Assembly (NCBI RefSeq): GCF_015353075.1
Contig: NZ_CP064187.1
Location: 4,223,001 to 4,287,000 of the forward strand
DNA length: 64,000 nucleotides
Source: Rhizobium sp. 007
GTDB taxonomy: Bacteria > Pseudomonadota > Alphaproteobacteria > Rhizobiales > Rhizobiaceae
Direction of reading: 5' to 3'
Shown: positions 33,862 to 43,880 of the stretch, piece by piece
Numbering within the stretch: position 1 is the stretch's first letter
Layout: the number at the start of each line of letters is the position of its first letter
Notes under the pieces: model-generated
Database searches by the model: none
The model's input: only the letters and a program-made list of their open reading frames with translations
Told to the model about the DNA's origin: nothing
Program-made: the position numbers and the translations under genes

Positions 33862-34981
33862 ACGTGAATTTGTTCCTTTATTGTGTTGCCGATCTCCCAA
33901 AGGAAGCTCGCACTTCGACCTGCCGATTGCTCTTGGCCTGATGGCGGCGCTCGGCGCCATGCCGGCGGATGCGCTTGCCGATTTGGTCGCGCTCGGCGAA
34001 CTCAATCTCGACGGCACGATTGCACGCGTTGCCAGCGCGCCTCAGGCAGCATCGGCGCAAATGCGGGGGGAAGGACTTGATTTTCCCTGCCGATAGCGGC
34101 GCGGAAACGGCATTCATTGTGCTGAGGAGGTCGACACCTTTAAACACTTGTCGGGAGGCGCAAGTGTGGCGGGCAATGCAAAGAACCAAGCATCATTCGC
34201 AGATTTGAAGAACTTTATTGATCTTTTTCAAACGGTTATCTTGAATTGTAAGGCATATCGAAGCGTGCCGGGGGGGCGCCGCGCGTGCTGTATATCCGAT
34301 GGGGTCTCGAGTATCTGCAACAAACACTGCGGGGTCCGCGTTTAGTGGAAATAAGGTAACCGAAGGCGAACCAATGCCCTACAAGCGGTACGGCTTAGAG
34401 GAGAACTCCGACGGCACTTGGCGTGTCATAGACTACCGCGAAGGAAAGGCTGCGGAAACGGACGGAGCGGTTCTCGATCGGTTACCCCACGATACCGCGA
34501 GCAACCTTGAATTTATCCTTAACGCCCAAGAGAAGGGAATCGAGACGCGGAAGGGGAAGAGGAAGGCCAAGGCCTCGCCACGCCCAAAGGAACACGTCAT
34601 GGCAACCGCGCGGTATAGCCATCGCAAGAACTTAAACATCTACTGGACGGTAGTCGATGCAGTCACCGGACAGGCGGTCGTTATCGATGGGGTGGTCATG
34701 GATATGCTCACCGAAGAGGATGCCGAGGAGTTGGTCGAGCGGCTGAACCGTAAGGATGAGGAAGGGAAACCGTTCAGTCGTCCCTGAGGCGGCCCCTGAA
34801 TAGCTGCTGTAACGGGTCGATCATGTTCCACTCAACGAAAAAAAGAGGAGTGGAACAATGAGATTTCCGATCAGCCCCGCCTTCACGCGGTTTTCGGGCC
34901 TGCGGCGATCACCGCGTACTCAAGGTGGCGCGGAAGCAATTCCTATCGTATTGCCGGCGAACGGCTGACGGCGGCGGCCTG
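33862..34981 (+). pseudogene. comM: comM (YifB family Mg-chelatase-like ATPase), deleted and interrupted
   Basis: Two remnants of ComM flank a foreign segment. The first, 33862 to about 34118, reads VNL...VADLPKE, then after a one-base loss SHFDLPIALGLMAALGAMPAD, ADLVALGELNLDGTIARVA, another shift, and FPADSGAETA. The second, about 34880-34981, reads HRVLKVAR and, after a shift, SYRIAGERLTAAA then stop, the ComM C terminus. The first ~90 codons and the whole AAA+/Walker middle are missing. ComM helps branch migration in natural transformation; it cannot work here. The interrupting segment holds the 137-residue gene at 34374-34787. Confidence 0.78.
34374..34787 (+). CDS. Unknown 137-aa protein made of two copies of a ~50-residue module
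   Basis: An unrecognised cytoplasmic protein. Residues 4-56 and 79-131 align without gaps over about 48 positions: R-Y, N, W-x-V-x-D, G-x-A-x-x-x-D-G-x-V-x-D-x-L, A-x-x-L-x-x-x-L-N, about 17 identical. A Lys/Arg-rich linker (residues 59-72, RKGKRKAKASPR core) separates them. GAAGGCGAA precedes the ATG at 34374. There is no signal or membrane segment. It sits in the segment interrupting comM, so it likely came with that insertion. It may bind nucleic acid through the linker, but that is a guess. Confidence 0.65.
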   Translation: MPYKRYGLEENSDGTWRVIDYREGKAAETDGAVLDRLPHDTASNLEFILNAQEKGIETRKGKRKAKASPRPKEHVMATARYSHRKNLNIYWTVVDAVTGQAVVIDGVVMDMLTEEDAEELVERLNRKDEEGKPFSRP

Positions 34982-34990
34982 ACGGAGAAA

Positions 34991-35008
34991 GGGGCGCCGA
35001 AGCGCCCC
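34991..35008 (-). terminator. cysK terminator
   Basis: GGGGCGC-CGAA-GCGCCCC: a 7-bp GC stem with a tetraloop, 16 bp past the cysK stop. On the minus strand it is followed by TTTCTCC, a short T run. Confidence 0.65.
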
Positions 35009-35023
35009 GATTACCTCCGAAAA

Positions 35024-35986
<963 letters not shown>

Positions 35987-36119
35987 GGTGCGCTCCCTTA
36001 ATGATTGTTGCGCGAGAGAATAGGGTCAAAGGCCGAAGCAGGCCAGAGGGGCTTGATCCACGGAAGCGTCGTCCGAGAGAAAAAATCGTTTGGAAACGGT
36101 GCTTTGCCGAATGATTTTT

Positions 36120-36736
36120 TCAGGCTGCGCGTGCAGCGATAAAGGCTGCGGTTCCGGCCAGGATGCTCGCCGCAACCCTATTGAGCGCTTGCAGCGCGCG
36201 CGGCTGTTTCAGCATCGTGCGGGCGCGCGACGCAAGCAGCATGTAAGGGATCAAAACCAAAAGCAGCACAACGAAGGTTGCGACTAAAAGTATGCCGTAT
36301 TCTCGAGGGCCGATGTGGTTGATGTCGATTAGTGTCGGCACGAGGGCGACGTAAAAGAGCATCGTCTTCGGGTTGCCGAGCGTCACCAGAAGGCCGGACA
36401 GGAAGGATATGCCGATGCTGCTCGATCTGCGCGCGGTAATATCCTGCGGCAAAAGACCTGCCGTCCAGAGCTTGTAGGCAATGTAGCAGAGGTAAAGCAC
36501 GCCGGCGAATTTGATGATGAGGAATATTCCGGTGAAGGTCTGCGCCACGAATGCAAGGCCGAGGATCACCGCCGTCAGGTACGTGATGTCGCCGAGAACA
36601 AGGCCGAGACCCATGAAGAAGGTCTCGCGAAAATTCGAGCCGAGCGCGCGGGCGACGATCGCGGTGATGCCGGGTCCGGGAATGATCGCAGCGATAAAAA
36701 GGGCGCCGCTATAGGCAAGCAGGCTGCAACGGTCAT
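36120..36736 (-). pseudogene. LysE/RhtB-family exporter with an N-terminal frameshift
   Basis: From the ATG at 36736, with GGAG upstream, only MTVA is in frame. The rest continues in the next frame as SLLAYSGALFIAAIIPGPGI, ARALGSNFRETFFMGLGLVL and so on to the stop at 36120, with about six membrane segments and the typical PGPG motif. One missing A in the GCAGC at about 36723-36727 explains the shift; restored length would be 205 residues, exactly that of LysE proteins. No ATG, GTG or TTG is available upstream in the second frame. Either a real mutation or a one-base sequence error. Confidence 0.72.
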
Positions 36737-36840
36737 CTTTGCTCTCCTCAGGCAGCTTCTCTTACTGATGCTACGGCCTGCTTTCAAGATGAAGTCACAC
36801 GCTCGAATCAGATAGAAGTGCGCCGAAAGGGAGAAAGCCG

Positions 36841-37401
36841 ATGACAACCGGACTGCTGCTGATCGATGTTCAGAATGCCATCTTGAAAGGCCTCGCAAGC
36901 ACCGCGCGCCAGCCTTTGATCGACAAGACGCTGGACGAAACGGTGGCGCGTCTTGCCGAAGTTCTCCAAAAGGCCCGCGCGGTGAATGCACCGGTCGTCA
37001 TCGTCCAGCATGACGGACACGCATCCCACCGTCTTGCCGAAGGCAGCGAAGGCTGGCAGTTGCGCGACGAGATTGCGCCTCAAGATCGCGAGATCGTCGT
37101 TCACAAGCGCAGCTGCGACTCGTTCTTCGAAACCGATCTCCAAGCGCGCCTCAAGGAGAACGGTATCACCAGGCTGGTGGTCGGCGGCTGCATGACCCAG
37201 TTCTGCGTCGATACCACCGCGCGGCGCGCCGTTTCGCTCGGCTACGATGTAACGCTGATGTCTGATGGACATATGACGGCCGACATGGGCGAACTCCGCT
37301 TCGAACAGATCATTGCCCACCACAATGCCGTGCTCGACGAGTTCGATGCCGGCAGCCACGAAATCCGGCTTGCACAGGCAGCGGCGATCAATTTCGGATA
37401 G
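36841..37401 (+). CDS. Isochorismatase-family cysteine hydrolase
   Basis: A 186-residue hydrolase. The triad is clear: D9 in LLLIDVQNAI, K98 region in IVVHKRSCDSFFET, and C122 in LVVGGCMTQFCVDTTARRA with the cis-peptide GGCMTQ ahead. It would hydrolyse an amide or vinyl ether; the close YddQ or nicotinamidase-like relatives vary in substrate. AAAGGGAG precedes the ATG. Its last 14 bp overlap the convergent DMT transporter gene. Confidence 0.88.
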   Translation: MTTGLLLIDVQNAILKGLASTARQPLIDKTLDETVARLAEVLQKARAVNAPVVIVQHDGHASHRLAEGSEGWQLRDEIAPQDREIVVHKRSCDSFFETDLQARLKENGITRLVVGGCMTQFCVDTTARRAVSLGYDVTLMSDGHMTADMGELRFEQIIAHHNAVLDEFDAGSHEIRLAQAAAINFG

Positions 37402-38284
37402 GCCGCAGCCAACGCCCAGGCGTCCAGCCGAGATTCATTCCCGCTGCCGCAACAAGGATGATTGCCGCACCGAGGATCTGCAATGGCTGCAGTGCGCGAC
37501 CAAAAGCGAGGCCGTCCACTGCGATCGCGACGATCGGGTAAATGAAGGAAAGTGCGCCGGTGAGATGTGTCGGCAGCTTCTGGATTGCGCCGTAGAGCAG
37601 TACATACATCACGCCGGTATGGACGACGCCCATCGCCACCAGAATGCACCACGATCCGGCCGTTGTAGGCAGGTCCGAAAAGTCGGTCACCGGCGCCAGC
37701 ATGAGAATGCCGGTCGAAACCTGAATGAGCGCGATCAGGTGCGGCGGCGTGCCCTTCAGCCACTTTGCAGCAAGTGCCGCCAGCGCATAGAAGAAGGCCG
37801 CCCCAAGTGCCAGCGCAATACCCAGCCCGTAGCTGCCTGAAATGCCGCCGGCCTCAGGTTTGGCTTCGATAATCGCCACCATGCCGGCAAAGGCGAGCGC
37901 CAGCCAAAAGAGTTTCGCCAAAGTGATCTTCTCGCCGAGGAATGCGGCGCCGAGCGCCAGCAGCATGAAAGGTTGGGTATTGTAGACGGTGGTCGCGATC
38001 GAGATCGATGCGTGCGAATACGAGGCGAAAAGCAGCAGCCAGTTCGCCACGATGGCGATCCCGCCGAGCACCGCGATGCCAAAGGTTCTCGGCGAGAGAA
38101 TGCCGGGCTTCAAGAATCCGAGCGCGCCGCAGATGACAAGAAGGCTCGCAGCCCCAAACAGGCAACGCCAGAAAACAACTCCGCTCACAGGCTGGCCGGA
38201 CATGACGACGAACCAGCCGATCGTCCCCGAAATTACCATTGCTGCCGTCATCTCAACCGTGCCTTTGCCTATATCGTTCTGCAT
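37388..38284 (-). CDS. EamA/DMT-superfamily transporter
   Basis: A 298-residue inner-membrane protein with ten predicted helices in two EamA repeats (about residues 10-140 and 150-290). It shows the expected VFWRCLFGAASLLV (helix 2) and TVYNTQPFMLLALGAAFLGE (helix 4, with the family's PF...E pattern), and again FIYPIVAIAVD in the second repeat. Exports or imports small metabolites, often amino acids. Divergent from an Lrp gene, the usual sign of control by that regulator. CAAAGGAG lies before the ATG at 38284. Confidence 0.85.
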   Translation of the reverse strand: MQNDIGKGTVEMTAAMVISGTIGWFVVMSGQPVSGVVFWRCLFGAASLLVICGALGFLKPGILSPRTFGIAVLGGIAIVANWLLLFASYSHASISIATTVYNTQPFMLLALGAAFLGEKITLAKLFWLALAFAGMVAIIEAKPEAGGISGSYGLGIALALGAAFFYALAALAAKWLKGTPPHLIALIQVSTGILMLAPVTDFSDLPTTAGSWCILVAMGVVHTGVMYVLLYGAIQKLPTHLTGALSFIYPIVAIAVDGLAFGRALQPLQILGAAIILVAAAGMNLGWTPGRWLRPIRN

Positions 38285-38318
38285 CTCGATCTCCTTTGTG
38301 CCTTGGAGATTATTGTGT

Positions 38319-38339
38319 TTGGATGCCAATCTCTATAAT
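38319..38339 (+). promoter_or_regulatory. lrp promoter element with palindrome TTGGATGCCAA
   Basis: TTGG-ATG-CCAA (38319-38329) is followed by a perfect TATAAT (38334-38339), 34 bp before the lrp start. The palindrome sits just upstream of the -10 box, where Lrp-type binding could control both divergent genes. Confidence 0.4.
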
Positions 38340-38372
38340 CTGCAATGCGCGATAGTCGAATTTCTCCTAATA

Positions 38373-38855
38373 ATGAAAGGTAAACTCGCTTTGACGGCTA
38401 ACGAAGCATCTCGCCTGGACAGCATCGACCAGCGTCTCCTCGATGCGCTGGCGCAGAACGCGCGTATTTCGCTAAAAGAGCTGGCGCAGGTGGCCAACCT
38501 CTCGTCGCCAAGCGCGGCGGAACGGCTGCGAAGGCTGGAGGAGCGCGGCATCGTCACGGCCTTCACGATCGATATCGATCCGGCTGCCCTCGGCTATCCG
38601 CTACAGGCAATCGTCCGCGTCCGGCCGCTGCCGGGACAGTTGCATGTCGTCGAGCGCATCATCCAGGAGACGCCTGAATTCATCGAATGCGACAAGGTGA
38701 CCGGCGACGATTGCTTTATCGCCCGCCTCGTCGTCCGCTCGATGGGAGAACTCGACGGTATTCTGGACAAGGTGGCCGAAAAGGCTGAGACCAACACCTC
38801 GATGATCAAGGCTTCACCCGTCAAACGCCGCCTGCCGCCGCTTTCGAGCCGCTGA
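38373..38855 (+). CDS. Lrp/AsnC family transcriptional regulator
   Basis: A 160-residue feast/famine regulator. The HTH is LDSIDQRLLDALAQNARISL, then LAQVANLSSPSAAERLRRLEERGI, followed by the RAM effector domain (FTIDIDPAALGYPLQAIVRV, seen from DPAALGY, and ECDKVTGDDCFIARLVV). It probably senses an amino acid and controls the divergent DMT transporter. The ATG at 38373 lacks a strong ribosome-binding site. Confidence 0.9.
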   Translation: MKGKLALTANEASRLDSIDQRLLDALAQNARISLKELAQVANLSSPSAAERLRRLEERGIVTAFTIDIDPAALGYPLQAIVRVRPLPGQLHVVERIIQETPEFIECDKVTGDDCFIARLVVRSMGELDGILDKVAEKAETNTSMIKASPVKRRLPPLSSR

Positions 38856-38880
38856 ATGGATGCCTCGCGAACCGTTCTGT

Positions 38881-39780
38881 CTAGAAGTCCGCCATCGGCG
38901 AGAGCATCGCCGGCGACGCAGGCGCGAGATCGGTCGTACTGCGGACCATGAAGGCCGTACCGCTGTCGAAGGCGAGAGCCTCTCCGCGCCAGTCAAGCTT
39001 GTCCGGCGAAAAGAAGACGTCGACCTGTTCAGGCCCTTCGCCGAGCCTGCCGAGGATGACGGCAAGCGGCGGAATTTCCGTAGCGACGACGTCGAGCAGG
39101 CCGAAGCGGCCAGCCTCTCCGGCTTTCCACGCGATGACGGCTTTCTCCGCGTCGAGCCAGCTCAAACGAACCTCGGGATCGAGTTGGGTATTTACGAGAA
39201 ACATCGCCGCATTGCCCGAAACGGCCAGCACATCCGAAACCGGTGCCCGCGTCTTCAGCGCGTCCTTCAGCAAAGCGAGATCGGCCTTATTCCATGGATC
39301 GAGCTCTCGGGCAGGTTTTCCCGCGGAATGTGGTTTCGGTGCTGCCCCGCAGTAGCGGTGCATCGGCAGGCTGCGGAAGCCGTAAGGTTTGTAGAGCAAA
39401 GGCTTGTCGGTATAGAGCACGATAGCCTCGAACTGCCGACTCTCGCACCATTCAAGCGCCTTACACGTTACGTCGCGGTAAAGCCCGCGTCCGCGCCATG
39501 GCGGGCGAACGGCGCCGGATTGGAAGGCGGCCGCGTTGATCTGCCGGTCGTTGACGACGAGTGGCATGGCAAAGGCGGATAGATTGGCGGCTAGCGTGTC
39601 GTCGGCGGCAAACCAGCCGAAAGGCATGCTTGTCGGATCCGGGCCACCGAGCTGCTGCAGCGGCCCGATATCGATGCCGAATGTATCGTCGAGGAGAGAG
39701 ACGAGCGCTGCCCATGCTGCCCGATCGTCGAAATAGTCCTGACGAAAGGTCAGCCCGGCACTATCGAACGACTTGCTCAA
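38881..39780 (-). CDS. GNAT-family N-acetyltransferase (Eis-like two-domain form)
   Basis: A 299-residue acetyltransferase. The GNAT core is in the first half: [19 protein letters not shown] carries the acetyl-CoA loop (R-G-R-G-L) and [17 protein letters not shown] the late Tyr helix. The second half is a further domain like that of Eis-type proteins. Substrate unknown. The start is TTG at 39780, overlapping the dut stop (TTGA), so expression is coupled to dut. Confidence 0.8.
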   Translation of the reverse strand: MSKSFDSAGLTFRQDYFDDRAAWAALVSLLDDTFGIDIGPLQQLGGPDPTSMPFGWFAADDTLAANLSAFAMPLVVNDRQINAAAFQSGAVRPPWRGRGLYRDVTCKALEWCESRQFEAIVLYTDKPLLYKPYGFRSLPMHRYCGAAPKPHSAGKPARELDPWNKADLALLKDALKTRAPVSDVLAVSGNAAMFLVNTQLDPEVRLSWLDAEKAVIAWKAGEAGRFGLLDVVATEIPPLAVILGRLGEGPEQVDVFFSPDKLDWRGEALAFDSGTAFMVRSTTDLAPASPAMLSPMADF

Positions 39781-40247
39781 ACGCCGGTCGATCCGAAGCC
39801 GCCGGCGCCGCGTGCCGTGGTGCTGCTTTCGGTGATCTCTGCAACGCGCACCTGAGTGACCGGCGCGATCACCATCTGCGCGATGCGCATGCCGCGCGTG
39901 ATTTCGAATGGCTCATCGCCGAGATTGACGAGCAGCACCTTCACTTCGCCGCGGTAGTCGCTGTCGATCGTGCCGGGAGTGTTGAGGCAGGTGATGCCGT
40001 GCTTGAAAGCGAGGCCGGAACGGGGCCGAACTTGCGCTTCGTAGCCATCCGGAATTTCGAAGATGAAGCCGGTCGGCACCAGCGCGCGCTTGCCGGGCGC
40101 GAGCGTCATCGGCTCGTTATCGGCAACGGCCGCCCGAAGGTCCATGCCCGCAGCACCGCTCGTCTCATAGGAGGGCAGGTCAAGACCTTCGCCATTGGGC
40201 AAACGGACAAGGTTGAGCTGCGGACGGATGTCGTTGTGAATGGTCAT
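39777..40247 (-). CDS. dut: Deoxyuridine 5'-triphosphate nucleotidohydrolase
   Basis: A 156-residue trimeric dUTPase that converts dUTP to dUMP and keeps uracil out of DNA. All five motifs are present: [31 protein letters not shown] and the C-terminal [10 protein letters not shown]. Length is standard. Upstream of the GNAT gene with a 4-bp TTGA overlap. Confidence 0.97.
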   Translation of the reverse strand: MTIHNDIRPQLNLVRLPNGEGLDLPSYETSGAAGMDLRAAVADNEPMTLAPGKRALVPTGFIFEIPDGYEAQVRPRSGLAFKHGITCLNTPGTIDSDYRGEVKVLLVNLGDEPFEITRGMRIAQMVIAPVTQVRVAEITESSTTARGAGGFGSTGV

Positions 40248-40337
40248 GCGACATTACTTTGCGCCGGGAGGCCCAAGGTCAATTGCATTGGCGGGCTTTA
40301 ATCGCTAGATACGCCGCAATTCCACAGGATTCACATC

Positions 40338-41921
40338 ATGGCCGAAAGTCTCGCCGAGGCGGTTTCTCGCCGCCGCACATTCGCTATTATCGCGCACCCG
40401 GACGCGGGCAAAACCACGCTCACCGAAAAGCTGCTTCTTTTCGGCGGCGCAATTCAGCTCGCCGGTGAAGTCAAGGCGAAGAAGGATCGCATCCAGACCC
40501 GGTCGGACTGGATGAAGATCGAGCGCGAGCGCGGCATCTCTGTGGTGACCTCCGTCATGACCTTCGAATATGACGACAACGTCTTCAACATTCTCGACAC
40601 GCCCGGCCACGAAGACTTCGCGGACGATACCTATCGCACGCTGACAGCTGTCGACGCCGCCGTCATGGTGATCGACGCCGCCAAAGGCATCGAGCCGCGT
40701 ACGCTGAAGCTCTTCGAAGTCTGCCGCATGCGCGATATCCCGATCATCACCTTCATCAACAAGATGGACCGCGAAAGCCGCGATCCGTTCGAAATCCTGG
40801 ATGAGGTGGAGGAGAAACTGGCGCTCGACACCGCGCCGATCACCTGGCCGATCGGCCGCTCCAAAACTTTCTGTGGCTCATATCACCTGGCCACGAACAC
40901 TGTGCGCGGTTCAGATACGGAAGTGGAAGCAACGCCGGTCAACGGACCTCAGAGCGTCGCTGATCGGTTGCCGGAAAACGAGCGGGTTGCCTTCATCGAC
41001 GAGACGGAACTGGCGATGGAGGCTTGCCGTCCCTTCGACCGCAAGGCTTTCCTCGAGGGTCACATGACGCCGGTCTTCTTCGGCTCGGCGCTCCGCAATT
41101 ACGGTGTCCGCGATCTCATCAACGCGCTCGGTGAATTCGCCCCGCCGCCGCGCGACCAGATAGCCGATACCCGCAAGGTGCATGCAAGCGAAGACAAGAT
41201 GACGGCCTTCGTCTTCAAGATCCAGGCCAATATGGACCCCAACCACCGCGACCGCATCGCCTTCGCTCGCATCTGCTCCGGCAAGCTGGAACGCGGCATG
41301 AAGGCACGCCTCGCGCGCACGGGCAAGCAACTGGGTCTCACAGCGCCGCAGTTCTTCTTTGCCTCGCAAAGACAGCTCGCCGATACCGCCTATGCGGGCG
41401 ACGTCGTCGGTATTCCGAACCACGGCACGCTGCGCATCGGCGATACGCTGACGGAAGGCGAAGCGCTGGTGTTCCAGGGCGTGCCTAACTTCTCGCCGGA
41501 AATTCTCCGTCGTGTCCGTCTTGAAGACGCGATGAAGGCGAAGAAGCTGAAGGAGGCCCTGCAGCAGATGGCCGAAGAAGGGGTCGTCCAGCTCTTTTCC
41601 CCGGAAGATGGTTCGCCGGCGATCGTCGGCGTTGTCGGTGCCCTGCAGCTCGATGTGTTGAAGGAACGCCTGCAGGCGGAGTACGGCCTGCCGGTCTCCT
41701 TCGAAATGTCGCGCTTCTCAGTCTGCCGTTGGGTATCGGCCGAGCAGCCGGCGGAACTCGAAAAGTTCCTGACGGTCAAACGCGGGGATATCGCCCGCGA
41801 TCTCGACGGCGACCCGGTGTTCTTGGCGCAGGACAGCTTCTCGCTGCGCTACGAGGCGGAGCGCTATCCGGCAATCAAGATGGTTGCAATCAAGGAGTAT
41901 CACGTCGCCAAAGCGGCGTGA
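40338..41921 (+). CDS. prfC: Peptide chain release factor 3
   Basis: A 527-residue translational GTPase that recycles RF1/RF2 after termination. The G motifs are AHPDAGKTTLTEK (G1), a G2 region around GISVVTSVMTF, DTPGHEDF (G3), NKMDRE (G4). The rest comprises domains II and III, ending in YPAIKMVAIKEYHVAK. Length is standard. The protein is absent from many bacteria but present throughout Rhizobiales. Convergent with ridA with a 7-bp gap. Confidence 0.97.
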   Translation: MAESLAEAVSRRRTFAIIAHPDAGKTTLTEKLLLFGGAIQLAGEVKAKKDRIQTRSDWMKIERERGISVVTSVMTFEYDDNVFNILDTPGHEDFADDTYRTLTAVDAAVMVIDAAKGIEPRTLKLFEVCRMRDIPIITFINKMDRESRDPFEILDEVEEKLALDTAPITWPIGRSKTFCGSYHLATNTVRGSDTEVEATPVNGPQSVADRLPENERVAFIDETELAMEACRPFDRKAFLEGHMTPVFFGSALRNYGVRDLINALGEFAPPPRDQIADTRKVHASEDKMTAFVFKIQANMDPNHRDRIAFARICSGKLERGMKARLARTGKQLGLTAPQFFFASQRQLADTAYAGDVVGIPNHGTLRIGDTLTEGEALVFQGVPNFSPEILRRVRLEDAMKAKKLKEALQQMAEEGVVQLFSPEDGSPAIVGVVGALQLDVLKERLQAEYGLPVSFEMSRFSVCRWVSAEQPAELEKFLTVKRGDIARDLDGDPVFLAQDSFSLRYEAERYPAIKMVAIKEYHVAKAA

Positions 41922-41928
41922 TTTCCAA

Positions 41929-42315
41929 TTACGCGGCGGCAATAATCTCGATTTCGACCAGCCAGTCCTCCCGCAGCGTTTCGACGACGATGGCTGTTGT
42001 GGGCACCCGACGCGCTCCGAGCGCCGCCACCCGCGCATTCTGGTTTGCCTCGGCAAAGGATGCATCGCGCAGGTAGCTGGTCAACCGCACGATGTTGTCT
42101 GCGGTCATTTGTGCCTCTGCCAGAATTCGCCTGAGGTTCGACCAGATCAGTTGGAGTTGGGAGTCTAGATCGACGCCGGCTGCACCAGCCTCATCAAGGC
42201 CCATCGTTCCGCTAACGAAGACAAGGCGGTCAGGCTGGCGCACCTCCATGGCATGCACGTAATCGGACGTGGCGGTGTAGATGCCGTCGTGCGGATTGCG
42301 AACGATCATTTCCAT
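41929..42315 (-). CDS. RidA family reactive-intermediate deaminase
   Basis: A 128-residue RidA/YjgF protein. These trimers hydrolyse toxic enamine/imine intermediates such as 2-aminoacrylate. DRLVFVSGTMGLDEAG and LRRILAEAQMTADNIVRLTSYL follow the family plan; the late catalytic Arg region is RRVPTTAIVVETLREDWLVEIE, seen as RVPTTAIVVE, where classic RidA has RxxVxV-like sequence. A Ser/Thr dehydratase, whose product intermediates RidA detoxifies, lies 1.5 kb away, with an Lrp gene between. GAGGAG precedes the ATG. Confidence 0.87.
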   Translation of the reverse strand: MEMIVRNPHDGIYTATSDYVHAMEVRQPDRLVFVSGTMGLDEAGAAGVDLDSQLQLIWSNLRRILAEAQMTADNIVRLTSYLRDASFAEANQNARVAALGARRVPTTAIVVETLREDWLVEIEIIAAA

Positions 42316-42356
42316 TTCTGCTCCTCTGGAATTTCATATGGCTTTGTCGCTATTTT

Positions 42357-42373
42357 GCCGAATAAAGTTCGGC
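42357..42373. promoter_or_regulatory. Inverted repeat GCCGAA-N5-TTCGGC in the ridA/lrp gap
   Basis: A perfect 6-bp dyad with flanking ATTTT/AAAAT, making a longer imperfect palindrome. It is in the middle of the divergent ridA/lrp promoter region, 25 bp before the lrp start. A probable binding site of the adjacent Lrp protein. Confidence 0.5.
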
Positions 42374-42397
42374 TGGAAAATGCAGGAGTAGGAACGG

Positions 42398-42925
42398 ATG
42401 GAAAATACAGACGGCATTCGGCAAAAGCGGCGGGAGAGGGCCTCCCTCGATCCGTTCGACCGAAAGATATTAGCAGCTCTCGCCGCCGATGCGGGTCAGA
42501 GCTACGCCGTGCTGGGAGAGAAGGTAGGGCTTTCTGCGCCGTCGGTGCACGAACGGGTCAAGCGGCTGAAGCGGTCCGGTGTCATCCGGGATGTGGTCGC
42601 CCGGCTTGATGGCACAGCAGTCGGCAAGCCGCTGTTGGCCTTCGTGCATGTGGAGGCGGCGGGTTGGGGCAAGAGCGAACGGCTGATGCAGATCAGCCGG
42701 TTTCCGGAGGTGGAGGAGATGCACTCGGTCGCCGGGGATGCCAGCATGATCCTCAAGGTGCGGTTGGAAAATCCGCAGGCGCTCGAATTTCTCCTCGGCC
42801 AGATTCATTCCGTGCCGGGCGTCAGCGGCACGCGCAGCTATGTCGCGCTTTCCACGTATCTCGAGCGGCCGGTACAGGCGCAAGTCACGGACGGGTGGCC
42901 CTCTGTGCCGTTGCCGCCGGAATAG
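42398..42925 (+). CDS. Lrp/AsnC family transcriptional regulator
   Basis: A 175-residue regulator: HTH in SLDPFDRKILAALAADAGQS and LGEKVGLSAPSVHERVKRLK, then the RAM domain (LLAFVHVEAAGWGKSERLMQ read from LAFVHVE, and HSVAGDASMILKVRLENPQAL). It sits divergent from ridA and ends one base before the convergent dehydratase stop. The arrangement points to control of both by an amino acid signal. GGAGTAGG precedes the ATG. Confidence 0.9.
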   Translation: MENTDGIRQKRRERASLDPFDRKILAALAADAGQSYAVLGEKVGLSAPSVHERVKRLKRSGVIRDVVARLDGTAVGKPLLAFVHVEAAGWGKSERLMQISRFPEVEEMHSVAGDASMILKVRLENPQALEFLLGQIHSVPGVSGTRSYVALSTYLERPVQAQVTDGWPSVPLPPE

Positions 42926-43864
42926 TCAGTCGAATTTCACGGCCGCCGTGTTGGCGCCGCAGACCAAGACGCAGACGCGTTCGTTCCGTACCGGAACATA
43001 TTTGCCGGAAAGCACGGCTGCGAATGCCGCCGCACCTCCGGGCTCGGCAACGACCCTCGCCCCTTCCCATAGGGTTTTCTGAGCAGCACGGATTTCATCG
43101 TCCGTTACCAGCACCGGCGGCTGCACGAATTGCTGCGCGAGAGGAAACATCAGTTCACCAACCCGTTTCGGGGCGAGCGAATCTGCCGCAATGCCACCTG
43201 CCGGAGCATCCACTGGTTTACCCGCCCTGAAGGCCTCGTAGAGGGTCGGCGCTCCATCGGATTCCACGGCGACGATCTTCACCCGGCCGCGAAACCAGGC
43301 GGCGATGCCGCCGACCAATCCGCCGCCGCCGACCGCGACCAGCAATGTGGTGATGTCCGGCATGTCCTCCTCGATCTCCTTGCCGAGCGTTCCCTGACCG
43401 AGCAGCGTCTCCGCCTGGTCATAGGCATGTATGGCAAGCGCGCCGCTTGCCCGCTCATGGGTCTCGCTCGCCGCGAGCGCATCGGCGTAACGCTCGCCGC
43501 CGATGACCAGATTGGCGCCGTAGGCGCGGATTTTCTCCGCCTTGGCCGGCGAGGTGACGCTCGGCACGAAGATGGTGGCCGGCACGCCAAGCCGCGATGC
43601 GGCATAGGCAACGGCCGCGCCGTGGTTGCCGCCGGAGGCTGCCACGATGCCGGCTGCGGGCACCTGCCGCGTAAGGAGGTGGGAAAAGGCGCCGCGTGCC
43701 TTGAAGGAGCCGGAATGCTGCAGACATTCGAGCTTGAGATCGACCTTGAGCGGCGCTCCGCCGAAATCCTGCATGTCGACGCACATCACGGGTGTGCGAC
43801 GGATATGGGGGCGGATCAGCCCTTCGATTTCGGCAATGCGTTCGGCAGAAAGGGCGATCGGCAT
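42926..43864 (-). CDS. Threonine/serine dehydratase (PLP fold type II)
   Basis: A 312-residue catabolic dehydratase that deaminates threonine or serine to keto acids, with an aminoacrylate-type intermediate. The PLP lysine is in SGSFKARGAFSHL, the glycine loop ASGGNHGAAVAYAA, and the phosphate loop VAVGGGGLVGGIAAW. There is no ACT domain, so it is not the allosteric IlvA form. Flanked by Lrp and ArsR regulators and near ridA, which would clear its reactive product. Divergent from the ArsR gene by 50 bp. Confidence 0.88.
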   Translation of the reverse strand: MPIALSAERIAEIEGLIRPHIRRTPVMCVDMQDFGGAPLKVDLKLECLQHSGSFKARGAFSHLLTRQVPAAGIVAASGGNHGAAVAYAASRLGVPATIFVPSVTSPAKAEKIRAYGANLVIGGERYADALAASETHERASGALAIHAYDQAETLLGQGTLGKEIEEDMPDITTLLVAVGGGGLVGGIAAWFRGRVKIVAVESDGAPTLYEAFRAGKPVDAPAGGIAADSLAPKRVGELMFPLAQQFVQPPVLVTDDEIRAAQKTLWEGARVVAEPGGAAAFAAVLSGKYVPVRNERVCVLVCGANTAAVKFD

Positions 43865-43880
43865 GCTGGCTCTCCATGGA

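Noticed and set aside
34858..34968. 36-codon ORF with AGAGGAG and a hairpin (GTTCCACTC/GAGTGGAAC) hiding the ribosome-binding site
   Set aside because: It looked like a regulated small gene, but the DNA beneath is the frameshifted comM C terminus (HRVLKVAR, then SYRIAGERLTAAA). The hairpin itself may still mark the end of the inserted segment.
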